Source: Chloroflexota bacterium (GTDB taxonomy: Bacteria; Chloroflexota; Limnocylindria; Limnocylindrales; CSP1-4). Taken from it: DNA of 12,057 bases. The DNA is taken from contig PMJT01000071.1 of NCBI GenBank assembly GCA_003158495.1, positions 6,101 through 18,157 of the forward strand. Reading direction: 5' to 3'. Both the position numbers and the translations under genes were made by a program. A model generated the notes under the pieces. That model was not told the origin of the DNA and did not search any database. It saw nothing but the letters and a program-made list of their open reading frames with translations. This document shows positions 6,527-12,057 of the stretch, piece after piece (the first letter of the stretch is position 1; each line of letters begins with the position of its first letter).

Positions 6527-7948
6527 ATGGACCACAACGGACAAGATCCGGACTACGGGTCATCGCACTCCGGCGCGCGCGTCGAAGACGACTTCGTTCG
6601 GCCTTTGAAGCCGATGCGCACCCTCCCGCACCGCCGCCTTGGGGCCGCAATGCCCTTCGCCATCGCCGGCATCCTTGTCGTGTCCGGCCTCGCCTTCGGG
6701 GCTACGGTCGTGCAGAGCCTCGTCGCCCCGCCCCCGACCGCCTCGGCGATCGTCGTGGGCGACGACAACCCGACTGACGCCCCGACTGACGCCCCGACCG
6801 ACGCCCCAACGGCCGGTCCCACCGACGCCCCCACGGCCGCCCCGACCGACGCGCCCACCGATGCGCCCACGGCCGCCCCGACGCCCGGCCAGCTGACCAT
6901 CTCCGTCGAAGCGCTCGCCGGCAAGACTCGCATCAACTGGAGCGCCTATCCCGGCGCCGACTTCGCCTACTACAAGGTCGTTCGCTCGACCAACGCCACG
7001 GCCGATTGGCCGCTCGGCGCAGGCGACAAGCTGGTTGCCGCGATCGACAACAAGGCCACGGTCACGTACCTCGATAGCTGCGGGCCCGGCACGTTCACGT
7101 ACCGCGTCTTCGCGGTGAAGTCCTCCGACTCCGGCTACGAGGTCTTGGCCTCGAGTGACAACAAGACCGTCACCGTCGCGCCGGCTCCCACCAAGGCTCC
7201 GACGCCGGTCTCCAACCCGGCCGATATGGGCGCCCTGCGCGTCACCGACAACGGCGACGGCACGTACACCTTCAGCTGGAACGCCTACACCGGCCCGATC
7301 GACTTCAGCTACTACAAGCTGGACGGCCAGTCCTTCCCGAAGAACCCCGGTTACGTGGAGAACGGCGGCGACTACTGGTCCTGCGTCGGCACCGACACGA
7401 CCACCACGACCATCGCCGTCCGGCCCGGAACGTGGAATATCGTGGTCGAGGCCGTTTACTACCCGAAGGGCGGCTCCGCCTCGGCCGGCAAGACCGACGT
7501 CCTCAAGCTCGTCGTCGCGCCTCACACGGCGCCCCCGGTCCTGTCCCTGACGCTCACTGGGTCCCTCCAGTCGGACGGCGTCCATCTCTCCTGGAGCAAG
7601 TACGCCGGCCCCTACTTCAGCTACTACGGCATCGTCCGGTCCGAAGGTTCGACCGCGCCGGTCCTGCGGCTGGGTTCGGTTCCGCCGTTCTACTTCAACA
7701 ACGCCAACAAGCTCGGCTACATCGACACGACGCACCTGGCGCCGGGCACCTATCACTACCGGGTCTACGCCTTCTCGGATCAGACCCTGTCTCCGGCCGG
7801 GATGATGGCTCCGGCCTGCACCGCGAACACGATCCTGGCCGTCTCCAACATCCTCGACATCACCATCACCTCGCCGGCCACCCCCACCCCAACCGCGACC
7901 CCGGTGGCGACACCGGAACCCACCCCAACGCCGACCGTCGGCTCCTAG
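6527..7948 (+). CDS. Single-pass surface protein with three Fn3-like repeats on a PTDA stalk
   Basis: 473 residues. There is a short cytoplasmic N-terminus (1-41), a membrane span at about 42-62 (MPFAIAGILVVSGLAFGATV), then a Pro/Thr/Asp/Ala stalk of tetrapeptide repeats at 82-120. Three beta-sandwich modules follow at about 121-218, 234-330 and 334-447, each with the pattern W-x2-Y-x-G-x2-F-x-YY (repeat 2: FSWNAYTGPIDFSYYKL; repeat 3: LSWSKYAGPYFSYYGIV). It ends in a PT-rich tail (449-473) with no second span. The modules resemble fibronectin type III domains, which mediate binding, not catalysis. The ATG has GGAG 8 nt upstream. The same module occurs twice at the end of the FecR protein at 8877-10889, so the two proteins are probably functional partners. 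Binding target is unknown. Fn3-like is my reading of pattern and strand spacing. Confidence 0.82.
   Translation: MDHNGQDPDYGSSHSGARVEDDFVRPLKPMRTLPHRRLGAAMPFAIAGILVVSGLAFGATVVQSLVAPPPTASAIVVGDDNPTDAPTDAPTDAPTAGPTDAPTAAPTDAPTDAPTAAPTPGQLTISVEALAGKTRINWSAYPGADFAYYKVVRSTNATADWPLGAGDKLVAAIDNKATVTYLDSCGPGTFTYRVFAVKSSDSGYEVLASSDNKTVTVAPAPTKAPTPVSNPADMGALRVTDNGDGTYTFSWNAYTGPIDFSYYKLDGQSFPKNPGYVENGGDYWSCVGTDTTTTTIAVRPGTWNIVVEAVYYPKGGSASAGKTDVLKLVVAPHTAPPVLSLTLTGSLQSDGVHLSWSKYAGPYFSYYGIVRSEGSTAPVLRLGSVPPFYFNNANKLGYIDTTHLAPGTYHYRVYAFSDQTLSPAGMMAPACTANTILAVSNILDITITSPATPTPTATPVATPEPTPTPTVGS
6770..6886 (+). repeat. 12-nt tandem repeats encoding a PTDA/PTAA stalk
   Basis: Nine consecutive degenerate 12-nt units plus a partial one encode 39 residues of PTDA, PTAG and PTAA. 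They form an extended stalk between the membrane span and the first Fn3-like module and are a likely place for O-glycosylation and for length variation. Confidence 0.9.
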
Positions 7949-7971
7949 CAATCCGATTTCAGCTTCGAGTG

Positions 7972-7990
7972 CCCACGCTACCGTGGGTTT
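7972..7990 (+). terminator. Intrinsic terminator of the Fn3 surface protein gene
   Basis: CCCACG at 7972-7977 pairs with CGTGGG at 7982-7987 around a CTAC loop and is followed by TTT and CT. It lies 24 nt after the stop codon. The stem is short and the T run is only three bases, so strength is moderate. Confidence 0.6.
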
Positions 7991-8083
7991 CTCGGCAGCC
8001 CGGCAGACGGCGCCGAGCTGGAGGAAACGCCCCGGCGTGAGCCGGATGGAGGTGTGGGGCTTCGGCGAGAGTCGAAGCCCCAT
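7991..8083 (+). ncRNA. Possible structured RNA or leader: three stacked hairpins
   Basis: Within the gene-free stretch 7949-8335, three perfect or near-perfect stems follow each other. First, CTCGGC (7991-7996) with GCCGAG (8012-8017), extended inside by GCC/GGC with one bulged A. Second, CCGGC (8032-8036) with GCCGG (8041-8045), closed by a GTGA tetraloop of the GNRA type. Third, TGGGGCTTCG (8055-8064) with CGAAGCCCCA (8073-8082) and an 8-nt loop. The single-stranded joints CTGGAGGAAA and ATGGAGGTG are purine-rich and similar to each other. I could not match this to a known riboswitch class. It could be a leader, a small RNA, or extended terminator structure. No open reading frame in this stretch looks real. 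Confidence 0.35.
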
Positions 8084-8272
8084 CGTCCAGGCAGCACCAC
8101 CCAACCGACGCAGCGGCGCCGACCAACCGCAACGAGTAATCGATAGTGGGCGAAGGGTCATGGACACGGGGATCGAAGGACGGTCGGGGGAGATCGAAGC
8201 CCTGGCGTTCGTGCCCCCCACCTCGTCCACACCCGAGCAATCCTGGAACTACCGGACAGTACAGGTGGCTGA

Positions 8273-8301
8273 TTGCCCAATCGAGTGGCAGTACCTACCC
8301 T
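8273..8301 (+). promoter_or_regulatory. Candidate promoter of the ECF sigma operon
   Basis: TTGCCC at 8273-8278, a 17-nt spacer, and TACCCT at 8296-8301 fit a housekeeping-type promoter with a start near 8308 and a 28-nt leader holding GGAG. About 23 nt upstream, GGAACT at 8245-8250 matches the -35 core of many ECF sigma promoters, but no clear CGTC-type -10 follows at 16-17 nt, so self-activation is only a possibility. The rest of 8084-8244 shows no recognisable site. Confidence 0.4.
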
Positions 8302-8335
8302 TCGTTGCTCAATGGAGCGTGACGGAGCTTCTCGA

Positions 8336-8887
8336 ATGGCAGCCGACCGCGAGCGCGAACTCGTGGTCCGGGCGCGCAACGAAGCCGACGCCTTTGCCGA
8401 GCTATACGACTTCTACCTTCCGCGGGTCTACGGCTTCGTCTATCGCCGCGTCCAGGACCGCTGCCTGGCCGAGGACCTCACTTCAATGACGTTCCAGCGG
8501 GCTCTCGAGAACGTTCGGCGATCCGACTTCCGCAACGAGTCGTTCGGCGGCTGGCTCTACCGCGTCGCCTCGAACGTGGTCGTTGATCATGTCCGGCGCG
8601 ACCGCCGCTACGTTTCCATGAACGAGATCGAGGGTCGGGAAGAACCCGGCGACGTCGCCCTCGACGCGATCGCGGTGGCCCTGGACCGCGATCAGCTGCG
8701 GCGAGCCCTGGGCCAGATCTCGGAGAACCATCGCGAGGTCCTCGTCCTGCGTTTCTACGACGACCTGGACACGCCCGAGATCTGCGCCGTGCTCGGCTGC
8801 TCGCGTGAGACGCTGGCCGTGCGGCTCCACCGCGCCCTGCGGGCCCTGCGGCTGGCGGTGGCCAAGGAGGCGGCCGATGTCGCCTGA
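8336..8887 (+). CDS. ECF-type RNA polymerase sigma factor
   Basis: 183 residues, a usual ECF length. Sigma region 2 covers about 20-91: FAELYDFYLPRVYGFVYRRV, then LAEDLTSMTFQRAL (the -10 recognition and core-binding helix), then GGWLYRVASNVVVDHVRRDRR. After an acidic linker, region 4 covers about 117-172 with LVLRFYDDLDTPEICAVLG and the recognition helix SRETLAVRLHRALRALR. It directs RNA polymerase to a small set of promoters, usually while controlled by a membrane anti-sigma partner. I chose ATG 8336 because GGAG sits 8 nt upstream and residue 2 onward matches the family start; ATG 8312 and TTG 8273 lack a ribosome binding site and add unlike residues. Its end overlaps the FecR gene by 11 nt, which points to that product as its regulator. 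Confidence 0.93.
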   Translation: MAADRERELVVRARNEADAFAELYDFYLPRVYGFVYRRVQDRCLAEDLTSMTFQRALENVRRSDFRNESFGGWLYRVASNVVVDHVRRDRRYVSMNEIEGREEPGDVALDAIAVALDRDQLRRALGQISENHREVLVLRFYDDLDTPEICAVLGCSRETLAVRLHRALRALRLAVAKEAADVA

Positions 8888-10889
8888 CAGACTCGCCGAG
8901 ATGGAGCAGCTGGACGCTCTCGCCGGCGAACTTGCCGATGCCTGCCGCGTGGCCCGACTCGCAGGTGCGCGTCGCGAAGGCCCCGAGCCGGCGTTTGTCA
9001 TGCGCCTCCGAGCGGAGCTCTTGGGCGCGTTTCCCACGGCGGCCGCGGACGCCGACTCGGGCGCCACGACCGCCGAAACGGCCGCGCAGACGCCGGCCGC
9101 ACCCGTGCCGCCGACCCGGCCGCTCGACGCCCCCGACAGGCTCACGGACCGCCGCCGCGGAACGCGCCCGTTCACCATCGCCGAGCGGCCCTGGTCCACC
9201 GACGGCCTCGACACTCAGGCCGGCGCCGCGTCGCCGGTTGGGATCGGGCGCGGCTCGCGCTCGAGCCGCGCGCAGGAAGCCCCGTCCACACCTCGCCGCT
9301 CGTACGGCGAGTTCGGCCCGACGCCCAACGAGGACCCCGCCCTGGATGTCGACGAGGCCGGCAAGGTGACCGCCCTCAAGCCGTCGATGCGCTGGCACAT
9401 CCCCACGCGCGTCATGCCTTCGCGCTGGATCGCGGCCGGACTGGTCGCTTCCGTCGCCCTGGGATCGCTCCTGTACGGCAGCGGCATCATGTGGCCGACC
9501 CACGGCGTGGCCACCACGGACGAAGCCATGAGCGCGAACCTCGTCCGGGGCGGAACCACGGTCGCCCTGGCCGCCGGGACCGAACTCCGCGAAGGCGACG
9601 AGATCAAGGTCGGCGACGGCGGGCGGGCAACCCTCCAGACCGGCGGCAGCTACATCCGCATGGCCGCCGGAGCCGACGTGCGGCTCGGCTCACTGGACCT
9701 GAACGCCATGGTCATCGGCCAGCTGGCGGGCCGCGTCTACTACCGAGTTTCCGTCCCTGCGGGCGGCCAGTACGAGGTCGATACGGCGACGGTGGCCTGG
9801 AGAGCCCACGGCACGGCCTTCGACCTCGACCGCCACGCGACCCCCGGCGGGGGCGAGCAGGTCCGCGGCCTGGCCCTGTTCGACGGCATCGACGTCAACG
9901 GGCCGCAGCTCCAGGCGACCCTCCTCGAGGGCACGAGCGCCGCCGTCACCCTCGCCACGGACGGATCGCCCGCGGGCTCGCCGATAATCGAGCCGATTAC
10001 AATGTTGACGCTGGACGACCAGTGGCTCGCCGCCAACGCGGCCCTGGACACCAGCCTGGGTCTGCCGCTCGGGCAGCTGGCATCGCTGATGTCGCCAACG
10101 CCGCAGGCCTCCCCGACGACGGCCCCGATCGTCGTGCCCGATCAGCCAACGGATGCCCCGACCGACGCTCCGACGATTGTGGTCACACCCGCGCCCACAC
10201 CCGCGCCCACCCCAACGCCCGCTCCAAAGCGGACCGCCGCCCCGACGCCGCGACCGACTTCCGGCATCGCGAGTCTGGGTGCGCTGAAGATCGCCAGGAA
10301 CGGCGACGGCAGCTACTCGTTCTCATGGCCCAAGTACATCGGCGCGGGCTTCCAGTATTACAAGCTCGTGTACGAGAACTGGGGCAAGGCCCCGAACTTC
10401 CCTTCGTCGCCGTATTGGGCATGCAACAGCGCCGCTACAGATAACAGTTGGTCCGGCCCGATCGACGTCGGGGACTACGCCGTGCGCCTGCAGGTCGTCG
10501 ACGAAACGGGTAGCAAGACGATCATTCGCGCCCAGACGAACGTGGTCCATTTGGTAGTCCCGGTGGCAGCCAGCCTTCCGCCGACCGTCAACCTCGGGCC
10601 CCTCGGCGTTGCCAACAATGGCGACGGAACCTTCAACTTCAGCTGGGCACCGTATTCAGGCGGCTCGTTCAGCTACTACAAGCTGGTCTGGGAGACCACC
10701 GCGTCAGGTAAGGAGCCGTCGTACCCGGGCGGCAGCAGCTACTGGGCTGTGCCACCCTCCGGTGCCACATCGGCCGGCCCGATCCCCGTAGGGCCGGGCG
10801 ACTACCAGGTCCGGATCCAGGCAATCGGCTATCCGAACGGCGCTTACGCCTACGCCGAGACGACGATCCTGCACCTGATCGTCCCGTAG
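8877..10889 (+). CDS. Transmembrane FecR-domain protein with two C-terminal Fn3-like repeats; probable sigma regulator
   Basis: 670 residues from ATG 8877, with AAGGAGG 6 nt upstream inside the sigma gene and an 11-nt overlap. In order: a cytoplasmic N-terminus (1-183) with a helical start and AFVMRLRAELLGAF, a motif seen at the start of anti-sigma-like proteins, then a disordered Ala/Pro-rich region; one membrane span (about 184-206); an outer FecR domain (about 212-370) with GDGGRATLQTGGSYIRM, GRVYYRVSVPAGGQYEVDT and AWRAHGTAFDLD; a PT-rich stalk (about 403-463); and two Fn3-like repeats (about 467-565 and 573-670). FecR domains in other bacteria pass an outside signal to a sigma factor. 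No HxxxCxxC zinc anti-sigma motif is present. The Fn3-like ends are an unusual addition and match those of the surface protein upstream. The regulator role is inferred from overlap and topology. Confidence 0.85.
   Translation: MSPDRLAEMEQLDALAGELADACRVARLAGARREGPEPAFVMRLRAELLGAFPTAAADADSGATTAETAAQTPAAPVPPTRPLDAPDRLTDRRRGTRPFTIAERPWSTDGLDTQAGAASPVGIGRGSRSSRAQEAPSTPRRSYGEFGPTPNEDPALDVDEAGKVTALKPSMRWHIPTRVMPSRWIAAGLVASVALGSLLYGSGIMWPTHGVATTDEAMSANLVRGGTTVALAAGTELREGDEIKVGDGGRATLQTGGSYIRMAAGADVRLGSLDLNAMVIGQLAGRVYYRVSVPAGGQYEVDTATVAWRAHGTAFDLDRHATPGGGEQVRGLALFDGIDVNGPQLQATLLEGTSAAVTLATDGSPAGSPIIEPITMLTLDDQWLAANAALDTSLGLPLGQLASLMSPTPQASPTTAPIVVPDQPTDAPTDAPTIVVTPAPTPAPTPTPAPKRTAAPTPRPTSGIASLGALKIARNGDGSYSFSWPKYIGAGFQYYKLVYENWGKAPNFPSSPYWACNSAATDNSWSGPIDVGDYAVRLQVVDETGSKTIIRAQTNVVHLVVPVAASLPPTVNLGPLGVANNGDGTFNFSWAPYSGGSFSYYKLVWETTASGKEPSYPGGSSYWAVPPSGATSAGPIPVGPGDYQVRIQAIGYPNGAYAYAETTILHLIVP
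10263..10889 (+). repeat. Two Fn3-like protein modules, related to three in the upstream surface protein
   Basis: Both modules carry NGDG-x3-FSW-x2-Y-x-G-x2-F-x-YYKLV, then a YWA site and a closing HLVVP or HLIVP strand. Repeat 2 of the protein at 6527-7948 has NGDGTYTFSW, YYKL, YWSC and LKLVV in the same order. The five copies are clearly one family at the protein level, with diverged DNA. Confidence 0.8.
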
Positions 10890-10987
10890 GCCTTCTCCGG
10901 GGCTACTGATCCGCCGTCGCTGCCGGTGCGTTCGGGCGGACCTGGCCCCGTGACATTCACCCGGCCTTCCACCGCCATCGGTCGCTT

Positions 10988-11016
10988 CGGCCTCCGGCGA
11001 GGACGCCTAACGGCCG
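10988..11016. terminator. Weak composite hairpin between convergent genes
   Basis: GGCG (10996-10999) pairs with CGCC (11004-11007) around an AGGA loop, inside an outer CGGCC (10988-10992) and GGCCG (11012-11016) pair. It sits between the convergent FecR and DUF1444-like genes but has no T run on either side. Confidence 0.25.
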
Positions 11017-11026
11017 TCGCGGGCGG

Positions 11027-11671
11027 CTATGGGTGATCCGGGCGGTACTCGACCAGCTCCCCGTCTGTGAGCTCGAAGATCCGGCCGTCCACCGGGTCGT
11101 CGGCGGTGCGGGCTCGATCCGCCACGAAGGCCGCGAACATCGCGGCGAATTCGGCGTCGTCCTCGGTCAGGCTGGCGGCGATCAGGAGGTTCCGCTCGGG
11201 CAGTCCAATGAGGATGCGATACGCCGGCCCCAGGGCCGAGATCAGCCGCTCCTGGACCTGCGGCAACAGTATGCGGGCGGCATCCATACCCTCGCCCGCG
11301 TCCGACCACGAGACCCGGCGCGATCCGTTCGACTCGTCCACCCAGTCGGCGCCATCAGACCAGAGGCCCAGGTTGGACATGGCCGAGGCGTGGACCTGCT
11401 CGACGCCGACGCCCCAGGCAAGCAGATGGTCGACGCCGACGACGACGTCGAAGCCCGCTCCCGGGATCACGTAGACGATAGGCAGCCCCGCGGGGCCGGC
11501 GGCCACGATCGGCCTGGCGGGGTTCGAGCCGGTTGGGAGACGCAGATCGCGGCCGTCGCTGCCGGCTGTCCCCGAGGGCCTCAGGGCGGGCCGGATCAGC
11601 TTCGAGGCGGCGGCCCAGTCGTGCTCCGGCGCCAGGGAGGGCGCCGCCCGGAATGCGTTTTCGTGCGCCAC
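11027..11671 (-). CDS. Conserved-looking soluble protein, possibly DUF1444-related
   Basis: 214 residues from GTG 11671, no signal peptide and no membrane span. The middle has PIVYVIPGAGFDVVVGVDHL and a Gly-rich turn; the C-terminal half has ILLPQVQERLISALG, RILIGLPERNLLIAASLTE, a helix rich in Ala and Phe, and FELTDGELVEYRP. The sequence of leucine-rich helix, IGLPERNLLI strand, helix, then a final strand with DG resembles DUF1444 (YtpQ-like) proteins of unknown function; this is recognition from memory and moderate at best. I chose GTG 11671 because GGAGG lies 5 nt upstream; the in-frame TTG at 11713 has only an adjacent AAGG. It faces the FecR gene and is separated from the right-hand surface gene by a strong terminator, so it is probably a single-gene unit. 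Confidence 0.7.
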   Translation of the reverse strand: MAHENAFRAAPSLAPEHDWAAASKLIRPALRPSGTAGSDGRDLRLPTGSNPARPIVAAGPAGLPIVYVIPGAGFDVVVGVDHLLAWGVGVEQVHASAMSNLGLWSDGADWVDESNGSRRVSWSDAGEGMDAARILLPQVQERLISALGPAYRILIGLPERNLLIAASLTEDDAEFAAMFAAFVADRARTADDPVDGRIFELTDGELVEYRPDHP

Positions 11672-11687
11672 CGAGTCCTCCAGCGGG

Positions 11688-11704
11688 ACGGTCTCTCCGA
11701 CCGT
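11688..11704 (-). promoter_or_regulatory. Leader hairpin just upstream of the DUF1444-like gene
   Basis: On the minus strand ACGGTC and GACCGT form a 6-bp stem around a GGAGA loop, ending 7 nt before the GGAGG ribosome binding site. It could influence translation, but only if the message starts upstream of it; if TTG 11713 is the real start this is coding sequence. Confidence 0.25.
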
Positions 11705-11774
11705 GCTGGTCAACCTTACACGCGCTGGGGATCCCAGTCCGACTCGCGGCCGCGTGGCATACAGAAAGACAGAC

Positions 11775-11801
11775 CGGCGGGCCGTTCTTCGTGGCCCGCC
11801 G
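11775..11801 (-). terminator. Strong intrinsic terminator of the right-edge surface protein gene
   Basis: A perfect 9-bp stem, CGGCGGGCC (11775-11783) with GGCCCGCCG (11793-11801), and a 9-nt loop. Read on the minus strand it is followed by GTCTGTCTTTCTG, a T-rich tract, so it serves the gene ending at 11847. A second, bulged hairpin (AGTGA with TCACT enclosing GTCGCC with GGCGAC, about 11810-11843) lies between the stop codon and this stem. Confidence 0.75.
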
Positions 11802-11846
11802 ATCCTCTAGTGAGTGGCTGGTGGTCGCCCCGGGCGACTCACTTGG

Positions 11847-12057
11847 CTAGCGGCGGAAGGTCCGTCGCTGGGCCTCGACTGCCGTCAGTCCCAATGCACC
11901 GAATGCGAGGCAGATCAGTAGAGCGAACATCGGGGTCGACCCGGAGCCTGAACCGCCGCCACTGCTGGTCGGGGGCGGGGTCAGCGAAACGGCCGGCGTC
12001 GCGGTCTCGCCCAACTGGGTCTCGAACGGCGTTGCCGTCGGAACTACGGTCGCGCTG
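11847..12057 (-). CDS. C-terminal end of a membrane-anchored surface protein, N-terminus beyond the window
   Basis: Only the last 69 residues are visible, ending at the TAG at 11847-11849. They are a Thr/Pro/Ala-rich stalk (TVVPTATPFETQ, then LTPPPTSS), a Gly/Ser hinge (GGGSGSGS), a hydrophobic span MFALLICLAFGALGLTAVEA, and a basic tail QRRTFRR. That is the layout of a C-terminal membrane anchor with the bulk of the protein outside and the Arg-rich tail in the cytoplasm as stop-transfer. No LPxTG-like sortase motif precedes the span, so anchoring by the membrane segment is more likely than wall attachment. Function of the missing part cannot be told. Two hairpins follow the gene, the second a good terminator. 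Confidence 0.8.
   Translation of the reverse strand, partial: SATVVPTATPFETQLGETATPAVSLTPPPTSSGGGSGSGSTPMFALLICLAFGALGLTAVEAQRRTFRR

Noticed and set aside
6770..6886. Possible CRISPR-like array from the regular repeats
   Set aside because: Units are 12 nt, in frame, without spacers, and encode a PTDA stalk.
7972..8083. A known riboswitch class such as c-di-GMP, cobalamin or c-di-AMP
   Set aside because: The GNRA hairpin prompted comparison, but the conserved core strings of those classes are missing, so only a generic structured RNA is reported.
6560..8230. Long minus-strand open frame of over 500 codons opposite the Fn3 surface protein
   Set aside because: Gly/Arg/Val-rich composition typical of an antisense shadow of GC-rich coding DNA; the plus strand has clear domains, membrane span and ribosome binding site.
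8273..8335. Longer sigma factor starts at TTG 8273 or ATG 8312
   Set aside because: Neither has a ribosome binding site, the extra residues do not resemble sigma N-termini, and TTG 8273 falls on the probable -35 box.
8160..8489. Open frame starting at ATG 8160 across the sigma promoter
   Set aside because: Overlaps the sigma gene in another frame, has atypical composition and only a weak upstream GAAGGG; no recognisable domain.
8805..8876. Longer start of the FecR protein inside the sigma gene
   Set aside because: The added residues are Arg/Trp/Cys-rich shadow of sigma region 4, whereas ATG 8877 has a perfect AAGGAGG at 6 nt.
8877..9430. Zinc-binding anti-sigma domain in the FecR protein N-terminus
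   Set aside because: No HxxxCxxC motif; only one Cys near the start. Any anti-sigma function would be of a non-zinc type.

Overview
This is a GC-rich window with dense coding on both strands, frequent GTG/TTG starts, Pro/Thr-rich stalks built from (PTDA)n units, membrane-anchored surface proteins and an ECF sigma factor. It looks like a chromosomal stretch from a monoderm, high-GC bacterium. The PT-rich, Fn3-like surface proteins suggest Chloroflexota (Limnocylindria-like lineages), with Actinobacteriota as the alternative; this is inference from style and no marker gene is present. I see no rRNA, tRNA, CRISPR array, insertion sequence or phage gene.

Layout. (1) 1-2178: a divergent pair, a family 2 glycosyltransferase running off the left edge (minus strand) and a polytopic GT-C-like membrane protein (plus strand). 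(2) 2337-6328, all minus strand: a lipoprotein, a thiolase of the acetyl-CoA/beta-ketoadipyl-CoA type, an ABC ATPase and an ABC-2 permease. The last three are tightly packed (4-nt gap, then a 4-nt GTGA overlap) and are very likely one operon. (3) 6527-10889, plus strand: a single-pass surface protein with three Fn3-like repeats, a structured intergenic region, an ECF sigma factor, and a large membrane protein that overlaps the sigma gene. The large protein has an N-terminal cytoplasmic part, one membrane segment, a FecR domain and two more copies of the same Fn3-like repeat. (4) 11027-12057, minus strand: a probable DUF1444-like protein, a strong terminator, and the C-terminal end of another PT-rich, membrane-anchored surface protein.

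How the genes fit together. The most notable unit is the ECF sigma factor with its overlapping FecR/Fn3 transmembrane partner, next to a surface protein carrying the same extracellular repeat. The arrangement fits a cell-surface sensing circuit in which the FecR protein controls the sigma factor and the repeat modules act outside the cell. That is a hypothesis; the sequence shows only the domain sharing and the gene order. The GT2/GT-C pair could supply lipid-linked sugar for glycosylating the Pro/Thr stalks seen here, which is also inference.

Several starts were placed by Shine-Dalgarno position or gene overlap instead of at the longest reading frame: 784 GTG, 4303 GTG, 3194 GTG, 8336 ATG, 8877 ATG and 11671 GTG.
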